This document shows, piece after piece, positions 4,996-13,933 of a DNA stretch of 27,836 nucleotides. The position numbers and the translations under genes were made by a program. Each line of letters starts with the position of its first letter. The first letter of the stretch is position 1. The notes under the pieces were generated by a model that was not told where the DNA came from, made no database searches, and worked only from the letters and a program-made list of their open reading frames with translations. Source of the stretch: a virus; IMG/VR virus record IMGVR_UViG_3300037231_000280, positions 1 through 27,836 of that record. The stretch is one strand, 5' to 3'.

Positions 4996-7995
4996 TTATT
5001 GAATGTAGATCTCGAAGACGTTTGCGGCTGGGTTGGATTGCTCCGTTGTGCCCCGCGTGATCGGAGTCCCCACTGCGCCCGGAATCGCGATCACCTGGAT
5101 GGAGACCGTGCCGATATTTGTGCCGGCCGGGATGTCAGCGGTGTAGGTCGCCGAAGCCGTGTTTGCCGTCAACGTCGCCAGCGTCGTGACGGTTCCACTG
5201 ATCGACACCGTGAGCGAGATGGTTCCATTGGCGCCCCCGCGTGCAATGTTCATGGACGCACTGAGGATGACGCTCAGCGTGCGGTCTGATGTGCTGGAGG
5301 TCGCGGGGAAACCGAGGAAGGTGCAATCCCCATAGGCATAGCCGGACGTGGTGCCGTTATCGGTTGCCATGCCGCTGACGGTCGCACTGGTCGCCAGGTT
5401 CCCATCAAAAGCTTGATAGGCGGCAATCGTGGTGTAGCTCCCGGTGTCACTGAAGGTGGTGGGAGCGATGCGGGCGCTGCCAGATCCAGAGCTATACGCC
5501 GGGGTCACGATTGAATCGATCAGGAAGTACCCAGGCTTGCCGATGAAGTCTGCCATGGTGGTCGTCGCGATCGGCGTCACGTTGCCGCCCAGGAAGTTCG
5601 GATCGCTGTAGTAGACGTAGTACCGCGTCTGCAGCGCGAGATCCCCTCCGGCTCCGCCAATGGTTCCATCCACCAGCAGCGTTACGGCACCGGCTGGGAA
5701 GAGGATGATCAAAATCTGCCCAATGTAGGTTTGGAAGCCGCTACAGATAATGGCAGCCGTGGTGCTCGATAGCGCCGCTGCAGAGAGTGAGCCAATCCCC
5801 ACGCCCGCCTGCGAGACGATGGAGAGCACCAACCCTCCCGTAATCGTCACAGGGCCTTCCCACGCCGAGGTAGCACCGCTGGCGCGCACGGTGCGGATCT
5901 GCACGCTGTATTCCTGCCCCGCGACGATTGGCCCGATGAAGGCCTGATTGACTTCGACCGAAGGCGTTCCGCCGTCCTGCCAGGTGCCGGAGCCTCCCTG
6001 CTGATACTGGATCTGGATGCCGGTGGCGAAGCTATCCAGCGGCGTATCCCATGTGACCTCCAGCCGCGGCGTTACGATGCCGTCAGCGGCTACCAGCGCG
6101 GTTGCGGAGGAGCTGATCACCGTGAGGCCTGTGGGTGCCACGGGAAGGCGGCTGGGGCTCTGCATGACGCCCGGCACGTCGTAGATGGTCAGCTCTTCGG
6201 TGGCGCTCCACTCGTAGATGCTAGGGTCAGTCTCCGCAACGTCGAACTGCACGCGAATCTCAGACGGCTTGCCGGGGGCGCCGGGCGAACCATCCCCACC
6301 GCTGACCTTGACGGTGCAGCCGGTGATCTCCAGAATCTTCTCCGACCAGCCATGCAGGGGGAACGTGAAGTACATCACGTCTATCTCCTGCATGGAGAGA
6401 GCGGGGAGGCCCATCTCCAACTGGCCACGCCCCCAGAAGCGACGCCGCAAGAGGTCAATCTTCGCCAGGCGTTGCGCCTGCGCGATCGAGAGCACCATGT
6501 TGTAGCTGACTTCGAGCGGGAGATTGATACCCGCGAGCTGCCACACCGTCGAGGTTGGCGATGGAACATTGTTCGGATTGCTGCCAGCCAGCGACTTATA
6601 AACGCTGTAATAGGGGATCGTGCTGGTGCCAACTGCGATGTCCGTGACATAGGCAACCACCGTGCCGGCCGCATAGGCGGTGGTGGCGCTCCATGGGCCG
6701 CTGACGTTCGAGTCTTCATCTAGCCACTGGTTCGCAGCATAGCCGTGTAGCGGATCCTGCGCGTAAGGCGGGAAGCTGGTGGGCTGGAAGCCAAACTGGA
6801 AGTTGTTCTGGAGATTCCCCTCCGGATCGAAGCCGTTGGAATCGAAGAGATTCCCCGCGACGTTGTACGGGTAGTTGGGCGCGGTATACGTGCCGGTGAC
6901 GAAGTTGCAGTTGTCCTTGTAGGCTGCTGTCGGGTCCCACTGAAGAGGAGCTGTGAGCATGCTCTCATCGAAGCTGGCCGAGGGACCCTGCCAGTATGCC
7001 GGCCAGATGTATACCTCTCCGCCAATGACGCTGATGCGGCCGCCGCAGCTCTTGAGCATGGTGGCCAGCGCATCGCTGGGTGCGGTGCTGGTGTCGAAGT
7101 GATAGTGGCACTGATACATCGACTCATAGCCACCAGCAGCCAACGCAACCTGCTCATCGCACATGTTGGCTGCGGCGATCAACTGCTCCTCATTCACGGC
7201 CATGCCCATGCCATACACGGTGTCCTGCAGCCAATCCGCGATCACCAGCGCAGAGTTCGCGCTGAAGGCCGTGACGCCGGTGCGGGGATCATAGACGGGC
7301 TTGCCGTCGACGGTGACCCGAACCTCCGGAGCGTTAGGAAAGATGCTGGTGTAGTACTCGCACTTGAGATACATCCAGGTGCAGCCGCCCAGATACGGCG
7401 TGCCCGATGACGAAGGCCCCCAGGTTGAATCATTCGCCTGCAGATTGACATCGAGGTCAGCGGCCGTCTGATCGCCATAATAGGCATTCGCAAAGACCAG
7501 GTTGCCGAAGTTGTACTGCGTGCCATCCGGCCCTGTGTAGGTATTGCCATTGGCCGCGCCGCCAAAGCCGACGCCGTTCTGCACCGTCCAGCCAGCGCCG
7601 GAACCATTGAACCAAACCTTGCGGCCGTCCAGATAGAGCGCCTGGATATCGCTGCACGCATGCCCGGCAAGAGCAATCACATAGTTGAATTGCGACGGGC
7701 CACTGCCCGTGGTGCTCTCATAGATGTAGACGCCGCCCACGCGTTGTTGGCCATAGATGATCTGGCGCGGAGCTGCAGGCTGCCGCGTGGTGATATTCAT
7801 GCCACGGTTGGTGGTGAGAGCGCTGGCAATGGCGCCGGCCTCCATGGCCACGCCGCCCGCAGCGAGTGCCATCATCGCACCGGTAAGAAATGGAAGCGCC
7901 GCGATGCCCACGCCGGTAGACGCCAGCGCAAATTCAGCGACACCTACGGCGACCGCTCCTGCGATCATCGCTGCGCCTTCAATTGCCTTGCTCAT
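4996..7995 (-). CDS. Tail-tip / host-attachment protein (gpJ-like)
   Basis: A 999-aa protein sitting after the NlpC/P60-like gene, with a 4-bp ATGA overlap, the standard place for the lambda gpJ-type tail-tip protein that closes the tail and contacts the host. The first 60 residues are hydrophobic and Gly/Ala-rich. Then comes the PRQIIYG region, common at the N-terminus of this family, a hub-like body, and a fibronectin type III-like domain (about 618-725: start LPVAPTGLTV, end WEGPVTITGG). Residues about 433-489 look like an inserted carbohydrate-binding-like module (W435, Y441, G444, Y462, NPNN, W485). The C-terminal 270 residues are beta-rich. Placement and N-terminus support the call; the receptor is unknown. 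Confidence 0.75.
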   Translation of the reverse strand: MSKAIEGAAMIAGAVAVGVAEFALASTGVGIAALPFLTGAMMALAAGGVAMEAGAIASALTTNRGMNITTRQPAAPRQIIYGQQRVGGVYIYESTTGSGPSQFNYVIALAGHACSDIQALYLDGRKVWFNGSGAGWTVQNGVGFGGAANGNTYTGPDGTQYNFGNLVFANAYYGDQTAADLDVNLQANDSTWGPSSSGTPYLGGCTWMYLKCEYYTSIFPNAPEVRVTVDGKPVYDPRTGVTAFSANSALVIADWLQDTVYGMGMAVNEEQLIAAANMCDEQVALAAGGYESMYQCHYHFDTSTAPSDALATMLKSCGGRISVIGGEVYIWPAYWQGPSASFDESMLTAPLQWDPTAAYKDNCNFVTGTYTAPNYPYNVAGNLFDSNGFDPEGNLQNNFQFGFQPTSFPPYAQDPLHGYAANQWLDEDSNVSGPWSATTAYAAGTVVAYVTDIAVGTSTIPYYSVYKSLAGSNPNNVPSPTSTVWQLAGINLPLEVSYNMVLSIAQAQRLAKIDLLRRRFWGRGQLEMGLPALSMQEIDVMYFTFPLHGWSEKILEITGCTVKVSGGDGSPGAPGKPSEIRVQFDVAETDPSIYEWSATEELTIYDVPGVMQSPSRLPVAPTGLTVISSSATALVAADGIVTPRLEVTWDTPLDSFATGIQIQYQQGGSGTWQDGGTPSVEVNQAFIGPIVAGQEYSVQIRTVRASGATSAWEGPVTITGGLVLSIVSQAGVGIGSLSAAALSSTTAAIICSGFQTYIGQILIILFPAGAVTLLVDGTIGGAGGDLALQTRYYVYYSDPNFLGGNVTPIATTTMADFIGKPGYFLIDSIVTPAYSSGSGSARIAPTTFSDTGSYTTIAAYQAFDGNLATSATVSGMATDNGTTSGYAYGDCTFLGFPATSSTSDRTLSVILSASMNIARGGANGTISLTVSISGTVTTLATLTANTASATYTADIPAGTNIGTVSIQVIAIPGAVGTPITRGTTEQSNPAANVFEIYIQ

Positions 7996-8447
7996 ACCTG
8001 CCAGGCCCTCACTACGCTCAGAATCGAGAGCCTCACGGCTCCGCCTTCGCCCACCGTGACGAGGCTGGAGCCATTCAGGTGGACAATGCCCACGATGAGC
8101 TGATCGACCACATCCGGAGCGTTCTGGCGCATCACCACCAGGTCACCACGCTTCGCCATCAGCGGCAGCTTGTGCTCCACTAGCCCATACTTGTTCGCGC
8201 ACCACGCCGCTGCATCCGCCACCGTCGTGCCACCGGTGATCGTCTGGATGGCCTTGAACGCGGAGACCTTGTCCGTATACTTGCCGCGAAAGTCGGCAGC
8301 GATGTCGGTGCCAGTGAAGGCCTGGATAGCGTTCGCCGCAAAGAGGCAGCAATCATGCGCGCCCCACGCGAACGGCTTGCCCGCGATCGAGCGCAGGTGG
8401 GCGTCATACTCGCGGGTCGCCCAGTGTTTTGTGCGGATAAGTGCCAT
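7992..8447 (-). CDS. NlpC/P60-like tail peptidase (DUF6950-like)
   Basis: A 151-aa protein with the pattern FAWGAHDCCLFAANAI followed by TG.D.A..FRGKY, which I recognise from the DUF6950 group of NlpC/P60-like phage proteins. Candidate catalytic residues are C33 and H123 (in GIVHL), with the family's RGDLVV turn at 100-105. In siphophages the gene before the tail-tip gene often encodes a peptidoglycan peptidase (lambda gpK type) that helps DNA entry. The SD is GAGG, 4 bp before the ATG. A terminator-like hairpin lies immediately upstream. Confidence 0.7.
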   Translation of the reverse strand: MALIRTKHWATREYDAHLRSIAGKPFAWGAHDCCLFAANAIQAFTGTDIAADFRGKYTDKVSAFKAIQTITGGTTVADAAAWCANKYGLVEHKLPLMAKRGDLVVMRQNAPDVVDQLIVGIVHLNGSSLVTVGEGGAVRLSILSVVRAWQV

Positions 8448-8454
8448 GAAACCT

Positions 8455-8487
8455 CAAAAAGAAAGCCCCGCCGGAGCGGAGCTTTTG
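8455..8487 (-). terminator. Intrinsic terminator inside the tail operon
   Basis: On the minus strand AAAGCTCCGC pairs with GCGGGGCTTT (one mismatch; loop 8472-8475) and is followed by CTTTTT, a canonical Rho-independent terminator. It sits in the 59-bp gap between the hub gene and the peptidase gene. Unless bypassed by antitermination it would lower expression of the peptidase, tail-tip and fibre genes relative to those upstream. Confidence 0.7.
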
Positions 8488-8506
8488 GAGAAAACCGAAA
8501 GAGAAT

Positions 8507-9067
8507 CTAAGCCCAACGCAGGGCAATATCGTTGTCCCGCTCCACCCAGTTGAAGCCGGTGTCATCGGGGTAGCCGTTGGAATGCTGATCGTTGGCGGTA
8601 TAGCGGCGGTTGGCAGCGCGCGTGTGATTGATCAGCCGCGTCTCCAGCGCCAGGCTGATGGTCATCTTCTCCGGGCCGGTGTAAATCGTCGGCTTGTCGA
8701 CTTGCCCCGCGAAGAGCAGATACGGCGTGCCGATGAGCGTGCGCGTGCCGGGAGTGACTGCACTCAGCCAGCGATAGGCCGGAGCGCCCAGCCAGATGTC
8801 CGTCAAGCTCTCGCCCAGGTAGATAGGATCAATACCCGACAGCTCGACGCTCGTGCCGTCCGCGCGAACCTCGGAGGCTTCCTTGAAGTCTCCCAGCTCA
8901 CCGAGAGACCCGACGCCGAGGAAGTTGTTGCCATTCCAGCTCAGCGTGCCGAGACCCGACCAGGCATAGCAGGTCTGCGAGCGGAAGGTGAGCTGCACCA
9001 GGTGCACCGGCCATGGGTTCGGGCCAGAGAGCGCAGCCAGCAGCACGGGATCAATATTGCGAGGCAT
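8507..9067 (-). CDS. Tail hub / minor tail protein
   Basis: A 186-aa protein that overlaps the previous gene as TGATG. The pattern VELSGIDPIYLGESLTD followed by WLGAPAYRWL is typical of the hub/baseplate-type minor tail proteins that follow the distal tail protein in many siphophages and gene transfer agents. It has a basic N-terminal stretch and a beta-rich body with no TM segment. The final residues (NWVERDNDIALRWA) look like the conserved end of that family. The exact structural role is inferred from order. Confidence 0.6.
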   Translation of the reverse strand: MPRNIDPVLLAALSGPNPWPVHLVQLTFRSQTCYAWSGLGTLSWNGNNFLGVGSLGELGDFKEASEVRADGTSVELSGIDPIYLGESLTDIWLGAPAYRWLSAVTPGTRTLIGTPYLLFAGQVDKPTIYTGPEKMTISLALETRLINHTRAANRRYTANDQHSNGYPDDTGFNWVERDNDIALRWA

Positions 9068-9711
9068 CAGCGATACTCCGTGAGCGGGAAGCTCAAGTGC
9101 GTGAACTGCGTCTGATCCGCTGACCAGTTGCGCTTATTCTGTGCCAGGCGGAAGAGCCCTTGCACGTTTCCGGTGATGATGGTCGCGCCGGTGGCAACAT
9201 CCTCACGCAGCGAAGGCCAGATCTCAAAGCTGGCATTGCCTTCCGCATCCGAGCTGACGGGATCCAGCACGCGGTGCAGCCGATAGCCAATCTGAATGCA
9301 GTCATACGGCAACAACAGCCCGAACGTGCTGGGCTTCCATCCACTCGTGACGAGCGTGGTGGCAGCGGCAACCTGCGCACCGTTGGCTACCGGAGCGCCC
9401 GCCGGCATGCCATACGGGCCGCCGTACTCCGGAGGAGCCATCTGCACCGCACGGGAGACGCCACGCATCTGCAGCAGCCATGCCAGCAGCGCGGGAGCCT
9501 CCAGGGCAGTATCCAGCGGGGCATACGTGACCATCATGCCCCAGATATCCGCGCCAGTGCTTCCCTGCGTCTGCGTCTGCCCACTGAACGGAAAGGTGAT
9601 CGACGCAACCGAGTCCGACGCCCAGGGCTCAACCATGCGCGGAGCCGGGTTGCTGGGCAGCGGGACGAGCGTGACGGTATCCCCGTCGAGGGTTATGGTG
9701 CTGGTTGGCAT
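9067..9711 (-). CDS. Probable distal tail protein
   Basis: A 214-aa beta-rich protein, first gene after the tape measure, which is the usual place of the distal tail (Dit/gpM-like) protein that links the tube to the tip. No catalytic motif or membrane segment. A recognisable central part has LQMRGVSRAVQM, then PVANGAQ, then GWKPS.FGLLLPYDCIQIGYRLH, a layout seen in other phage proteins at this position. The ATG follows a GAGG with 7-bp spacing. I do not recognise a named family. Confidence 0.5.
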   Translation of the reverse strand: MPTSTITLDGDTVTLVPLPSNPAPRMVEPWASDSVASITFPFSGQTQTQGSTGADIWGMMVTYAPLDTALEAPALLAWLLQMRGVSRAVQMAPPEYGGPYGMPAGAPVANGAQVAAATTLVTSGWKPSTFGLLLPYDCIQIGYRLHRVLDPVSSDAEGNASFEIWPSLREDVATGATIITGNVQGLFRLAQNKRNWSADQTQFTHLSFPLTEYR

Positions 9712-9722
9712 TCACTTCCCTC

Positions 9723-12629
9723 TTAGCGCCGATTCGCTGGCGCAACGCGGCTGTTATCGCTGTGGATAGAGCTCTTCGTGGCGGCGATGAGATGCGGCGC
9801 GGCCTGCATGATGCCCTGCTGAACCAGCGCCATGGTCTGCGCCGGATCGGAAGAGCCGCGCGCATCGATGTGATAGTGCGTATCGCCGCTGCTCCCGGCG
9901 CCTGGCTGGTTGTACTTCTTCGGCACGACTGCCTCACCTTGATGGATCATTGCGAGCGTGTCCTGCGGGACATAGTTGGTTCCCGAATCGAGGAAGGGGA
10001 TGAAGGGGGCGGCGAGCTTGGTGGCATCGCCCATAAGGCTCTGTACTAAGCTCCCCACGCCAGAGGGCGGCGCAGTGTAGCTGGACGTTCCACCCGGGGA
10101 GACGTTCGGCATAGCCGGGCCGTTCTTGCCAAAGAGCGACATCCCCAGCGCTGCGGCTCCGGACGCCAGCGTGGCGGCGGAGTTGGCATTCGCCGAAGAG
10201 GATGACCCGGAACCGACCGAAACGCCCGGGGCGGTGGGTCCATTCGCGCCAAAGATCGACTTACCCAGCGCCGCCACTCCGGAAGAAGCGTCCGAGGTGA
10301 TCTTGGACAGGTCCACCGACCGGGTGTACATGGGATTGCCCGGGGTGCCCAGCTTGGCGCCGGCACCAGTGAGGCCAGGGATCAACCCCATCAGCGAGCC
10401 TTCACCCTTCTTCAGCGCAGTCCCGGCAACACCCGTAAAGATGTTCTTGCCCGCATCCGTCCACGCCCCGCGGCGCTGGTAGTTCTTCTCGGTCAGGTCT
10501 TTCAGGATGGCGCCGTTGGTGCTGCTAAGAACGGAATCCACCAACGCCTTCATCTGCGCGGCAGAATCCTTGGAGGCTGCCGTGAACTCTCCCAGCGCCG
10601 TTACCGCACCACCCACAGCCGTCTGCGAGAAGGCGCCCCACTGGTCCTGCATGGCCTGCAGGTCGCCATGGCCCTGCTCCTGCGCGATAGCAGCCTGCGT
10701 CGATTGCTGCTGGGCGACAAGCTGCGGAGCCTGGCGCTGATACTCTTTGCTGTTGGGATCGAGCGCCTGGAGCGTCGCGGTAAGCATGGCAAGGTCTGCC
10801 TGCAGCGCGGTGATCTTGGCGGTGGAGTCCGCGGCGTGAATATCGCCCATCGCGGCCGCGCCATCCGATTTCGACTTGGCGCCAGATTTGACAGCCATCT
10901 CGATCTGGAAGGCCTTGGCAGCTTCGGCGTTCTTGATAAGGATGTCGCCAGTGCGCTGCAACTCTACGTTGTAGGCCTTCCAACGCTCGCCGGTCTGGGT
11001 GATATCCTCCGCCTGCTCGCGCTGATAGGCGGCAAAGGCAGCCATGCCCACGTCCGCTTCCTTGGGGTCGAGCCCGGAGGTGTACTTCTGCGACTGGACG
11101 TCTTTCCTGAAGATCTCCCCGCGAAACTTGATTGCCTCTTCCGACTGCTTCACGATGTCATCGGTGATCTTCTTTGCGACGGTGCGGTACTGCTCCGAGC
11201 CCTTGGTGAATTGATCGATCCGCGCCTGCCAGTATTCTTTGTCTGCCTGCGCGCTCAGCAACCCGCGCTGATCCTCCACGGTGGCGCCGATCTGCTTCTG
11301 AGCATCGCGGCCATCCTCCATACTCTTGAGCAAATCCGCCGCCGAATGGTCCTTACCCGCCTTGTCCCCCTTGAGGCTGCCAAGCGTTGCCGTCCGCGCG
11401 AAGATGCTCTCCTGTAGCTGCTCCTGCACCTTCGCGGCCTGCAGCTGCTGCAACCGCCCCTGGATGTTCGCAATCTTTGCGCTGTTGTCGGTGGTGTAGG
11501 CCCCGTTCACGCCAGCGGCCGCGTCCATGTAGCTGGTGCCAGCCTTGCCCGACTGCTCCTTCTGAAGCCGCCCCAGCTCCGCAGCATAGGTATCGATCTG
11601 AGACTGGAAAGCAGCATGGACGGCCGCATTGCGGATATCGGTTGCGTCCTTGATCTTTTTCGCATCGGTGGTCGCAGCCTGCACCACGTCAAGCTGCTGG
11701 TTGGCGTCACGGACTGAGTCCGTAAGCTTTTTCTGATCGGCAAGCAACTCGCCGCCTTGCGCCTTTGTCCCGGATACACCCGATAACAGGGAGCCGAACG
11801 CACCCACTTCGTGATCCTTCAGAAGGCCTTCCAGCTCTTTGCGGTCTGATTGCAGTGAGAGCACAAGCTGGTCAGCCATCTTGCGGGCCTCATCCAGCGC
11901 TACAGCGAGGCCGTTGTTAGGCGTTTTGGAGATCTTGTCAATCTGCTGCTGAAGCTTGTCATTTGTGATGCTTAGATCGTCGATGGAGACAACCGCTTTA
12001 TCGTGCTCCGCCTGGAACGAATCCTGTATCGCCTCCGCAGCATGCGCGGCCTTCTGCTCCACATCGTAGATTTTCTTCCCGATGTCGACGATGATTCCCG
12101 CAAACGCGATGCCGCCCACGATGGGAAAGATAGACTGGAGCGCGGCGCCGACGCCGGGGATGGTGGTGATAAACCGCTCCACCGCCCGAATGCTATTGTT
12201 GCCCTCCGCCAAGCGGATGGTACCCGAAGCGGCCATCTGCTTCGAGATGACCGCGCCCTCCGCAGACTCCTGCAGCTTCGCGGCGGCCACAGCCTCCAGG
12301 CGCAGCGCTGTGAGTCGCTGGAGGGCAGCAGCTGCAGCCTGCGACCCGGAAGCCTCATCGAGCAGTCCGCGCTTGGTATAGGCGAGAGCCTGGTAATAAT
12401 CTTTCTGCGCCGTCTTTTCGGCGTTCATGCTGGCGATCCGCTTGAGCGTCTCCTCCGAGACGACAGTAGAAGCGAACTTCTGCGCGAGAGCTTGAGCGTC
12501 CGCAGCAGACTTGGCAGCCTTTTCGACAGCTTTCCCGGTAGCCGTGGCTACCTCGGCCGACTTCTTCATCGGCCCGTCGAACCCGGCAGTGTTTACGCCA
12601 AGTTGCGCTTCTACGTCCATGTTTCCCAT
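9723..12629 (-). CDS. Tail tape measure protein
   Basis: A 968-aa, Ala/Gln/Lys-rich, largely helical protein, the longest of the mid-tail genes. Residues 22-130 are coiled-coil-like, 155-182 form one strongly hydrophobic segment (IPGVGAALQSIFPIVGGIAF...), and a long helical mid-section (about 190-720) follows. The C-terminal third is Gly/Ser-rich and ends in a basic tail. Such proteins set tail length and often carry one or more hydrophobic segments that enter the host membrane. By the usual 1.5 A per residue rule this would give a tail near 145 nm. Its ATG overlaps the stop of the gp10-like gene (TAATG). Confidence 0.85.
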   Translation of the reverse strand: MGNMDVEAQLGVNTAGFDGPMKKSAEVATATGKAVEKAAKSAADAQALAQKFASTVVSEETLKRIASMNAEKTAQKDYYQALAYTKRGLLDEASGSQAAAAALQRLTALRLEAVAAAKLQESAEGAVISKQMAASGTIRLAEGNNSIRAVERFITTIPGVGAALQSIFPIVGGIAFAGIIVDIGKKIYDVEQKAAHAAEAIQDSFQAEHDKAVVSIDDLSITNDKLQQQIDKISKTPNNGLAVALDEARKMADQLVLSLQSDRKELEGLLKDHEVGAFGSLLSGVSGTKAQGGELLADQKKLTDSVRDANQQLDVVQAATTDAKKIKDATDIRNAAVHAAFQSQIDTYAAELGRLQKEQSGKAGTSYMDAAAGVNGAYTTDNSAKIANIQGRLQQLQAAKVQEQLQESIFARTATLGSLKGDKAGKDHSAADLLKSMEDGRDAQKQIGATVEDQRGLLSAQADKEYWQARIDQFTKGSEQYRTVAKKITDDIVKQSEEAIKFRGEIFRKDVQSQKYTSGLDPKEADVGMAAFAAYQREQAEDITQTGERWKAYNVELQRTGDILIKNAEAAKAFQIEMAVKSGAKSKSDGAAAMGDIHAADSTAKITALQADLAMLTATLQALDPNSKEYQRQAPQLVAQQQSTQAAIAQEQGHGDLQAMQDQWGAFSQTAVGGAVTALGEFTAASKDSAAQMKALVDSVLSSTNGAILKDLTEKNYQRRGAWTDAGKNIFTGVAGTALKKGEGSLMGLIPGLTGAGAKLGTPGNPMYTRSVDLSKITSDASSGVAALGKSIFGANGPTAPGVSVGSGSSSSANANSAATLASGAAALGMSLFGKNGPAMPNVSPGGTSSYTAPPSGVGSLVQSLMGDATKLAAPFIPFLDSGTNYVPQDTLAMIHQGEAVVPKKYNQPGAGSSGDTHYHIDARGSSDPAQTMALVQQGIMQAAPHLIAATKSSIHSDNSRVAPANRR

Positions 12630-13111
12630 TAGCTGAGAATCTCCTTGAAGGATTCCTTCAGGCTCGCGCTCACCACTTCCACCGCTTCACCGACGCTGGC
12701 CTCAAACGCAGGGCGCAGATAGGGATACGCCGGAATATCCTCGCCAGCTTGCCCGGGGCCGCGCGTCAGGCCGCTGGGCAACACCTTCGAATACCCGCCT
12801 GTCACCATGCGATGGCCATACTCCACCCAGCGGGCCGCATGCGCTGTCTTGCCGCCGGGGCCAATGAGCGCCACCGGCTGCCCCTCGATAATCTCGAATG
12901 CCACGCGGGTATCGTCGCGCAGCGCGCCCGGTTCAAGTTGATCGCTGCCAGGCTGGTGCTCTTCAAGCATGGGAGCGCGCTCTATCATGGCCGTTGCGAT
13001 GACGTTGCCGCCCTTGCCGAGCGCCTCGTACATTGGCGCACCCCGCATATTCACGCCGGCACTTTCCAGCTTCGCCACCATCTCCCGCAAGCCGCTAAAT
13101 TCCACATTCAT
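12629..13111 (-). CDS. HK97-gp10-like head-tail/tail completion protein
   Basis: A 160-aa protein with the HK97-gp10 family look: N-terminal MNVEFSGLREMVAKLE, a helical region, HAARWVEYGH near residues 92-101, and a C-terminal PYLRPAFEASVGEAVEV. These proteins act at the head-tail interface or complete the tail. In most relatives the gene lies before the tail tube gene; here it sits between the chaperones and the tape measure. It has a perfect GGAGG with 6-bp spacing and follows a terminator hairpin. Confidence 0.7.
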   Translation of the reverse strand: MNVEFSGLREMVAKLESAGVNMRGAPMYEALGKGGNVIATAMIERAPMLEEHQPGSDQLEPGALRDDTRVAFEIIEGQPVALIGPGGKTAHAARWVEYGHRMVTGGYSKVLPSGLTRGPGQAGEDIPAYPYLRPAFEASVGEAVEVVSASLKESFKEILS

Positions 13112-13126
13112 CGCGAACCTCCGGGC

Positions 13127-13153
13127 AAAACAAAAGCCGCCCGTGGGCGGCTT
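13127..13153 (-). terminator. Intrinsic terminator before the gp10-like gene
   Basis: Minus-strand GCCGCCC (13151-13145) pairs with GGGCGGC (13142-13136) across a 2-nt gap and the stem can lengthen with AA/TT; it is followed by TTTTGTTTT. It lies between the two-TM protein and the gp10-like gene. Confidence 0.65.
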
Positions 13154-13174
13154 ATTCTGCGAGACGCAGGGTGT

Positions 13175-13543
13175 TCAAGTGCGAGACAAGAATGCCAAGA
13201 GCGCGCCGCCGACAGCCAGCACGGCACCGGCCAACACCTTCGCCCACTCCTGATTCGTATTCTCAGGAACGGCGGCTGCCTGCTGAGACGAGCTCATGTC
13301 CGCGACAGATTGATCGCGCGCCAGCTTCGCCTCATCCGCAGCTTTCGACTGCGCATCATCATTCTGAATATCCAGCCGCAACCTGTCGCGGTCAATCTCC
13401 ACCGTCGCCTGGTCGTTCTGCGCAGAATAGAAATCCTGTATGCGGCCTACGTCGCCGGCGGCATAGACGTGATGATCACCATAGGCCCATCCGCAGAGCG
13501 CCAGGCCAACTAGAATGAGCGCAATTCCAAATGCTTTTCGCAT
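13175..13543 (-). CDS. Two-TM small protein with charged helical middle
   Basis: A 122-aa protein from the ATG at 13543 (a longer frame to 13588 exists but overlaps the chaperone end more deeply). Residues 4-22 are a TM or signal-anchor segment (AFGIALILVGLALCGWAY), 40-90 are charged and helical with Asp/Gln-rich heptad-like spacing, and 100-118 form a second TM segment. It is not a standard member of the tail module. It could be a lysis factor or superinfection exclusion factor carried in the tail genes. The SD is poor. I do not recognise a family. Confidence 0.55.
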   Translation of the reverse strand: MRKAFGIALILVGLALCGWAYGDHHVYAAGDVGRIQDFYSAQNDQATVEIDRDRLRLDIQNDDAQSKAADEAKLARDQSVADMSSSQQAAAVPENTNQEWAKVLAGAVLAVGGALLAFLSRT

Positions 13544-13556
13544 GCCCGGAAGTCTA

Positions 13557-13907
13557 TCACTTTTCCACGAAATACATGAACGCTTCACGAAACTGCGCGG
13601 CCAGGGCTATCTTTCTCGCTTTCGTCATACGCGGCTTGCGCCTCCACTTTTCATCTTCCAGCTTTGCGCTTCGCCCCGCCAACGCCTGCGACGGCATAAA
13701 GTCCTGCGGCTGCAGCGGCTTCTCCAGCCCCGCATAGCCAATGTTGCCGACCATCGCGAGCAGTTGGCCAAGCATCACCTCCAGCGTGGCATCGCGCTGC
13801 CTATCCAATCGCTCCAATTGCTTGCAGAGCGCATGGAAGTAGCGCGGGGTGATCTCCATAAACTCACTGCGGCCCATATTGAGCCGCACCCGCGCGAAGG
13901 AGAGCAT
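13557..13907 (-). CDS. Tail assembly chaperone, frameshift product part (gpT-like)
   Basis: The open frame extends from 13988 down to 13557. As a separate ORF it would start at the ATG at 13907, with GAGGAG 12 bp ahead, too far for a good SD. It encodes EELWSRMLSFARVRLNMGR then ITPR, the pattern of the second tail chaperone ORF that in lambda-type phages is made only as a -1 frameshift fusion. It overlaps the 3' end of the preceding chaperone gene in the -1 frame, with a slippery heptamer in the overlap. These chaperones coat the tape measure during tail assembly and are absent from the virion. Confidence 0.65.
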   Translation of the reverse strand: MLSFARVRLNMGRSEFMEITPRYFHALCKQLERLDRQRDATLEVMLGQLLAMVGNIGYAGLEKPLQPQDFMPSQALAGRSAKLEDEKWRRKPRMTKARKIALAAQFREAFMYFVEK

Positions 13908-13933
13908 GCGGGACCATAGCTCCTCGCGCCCAG

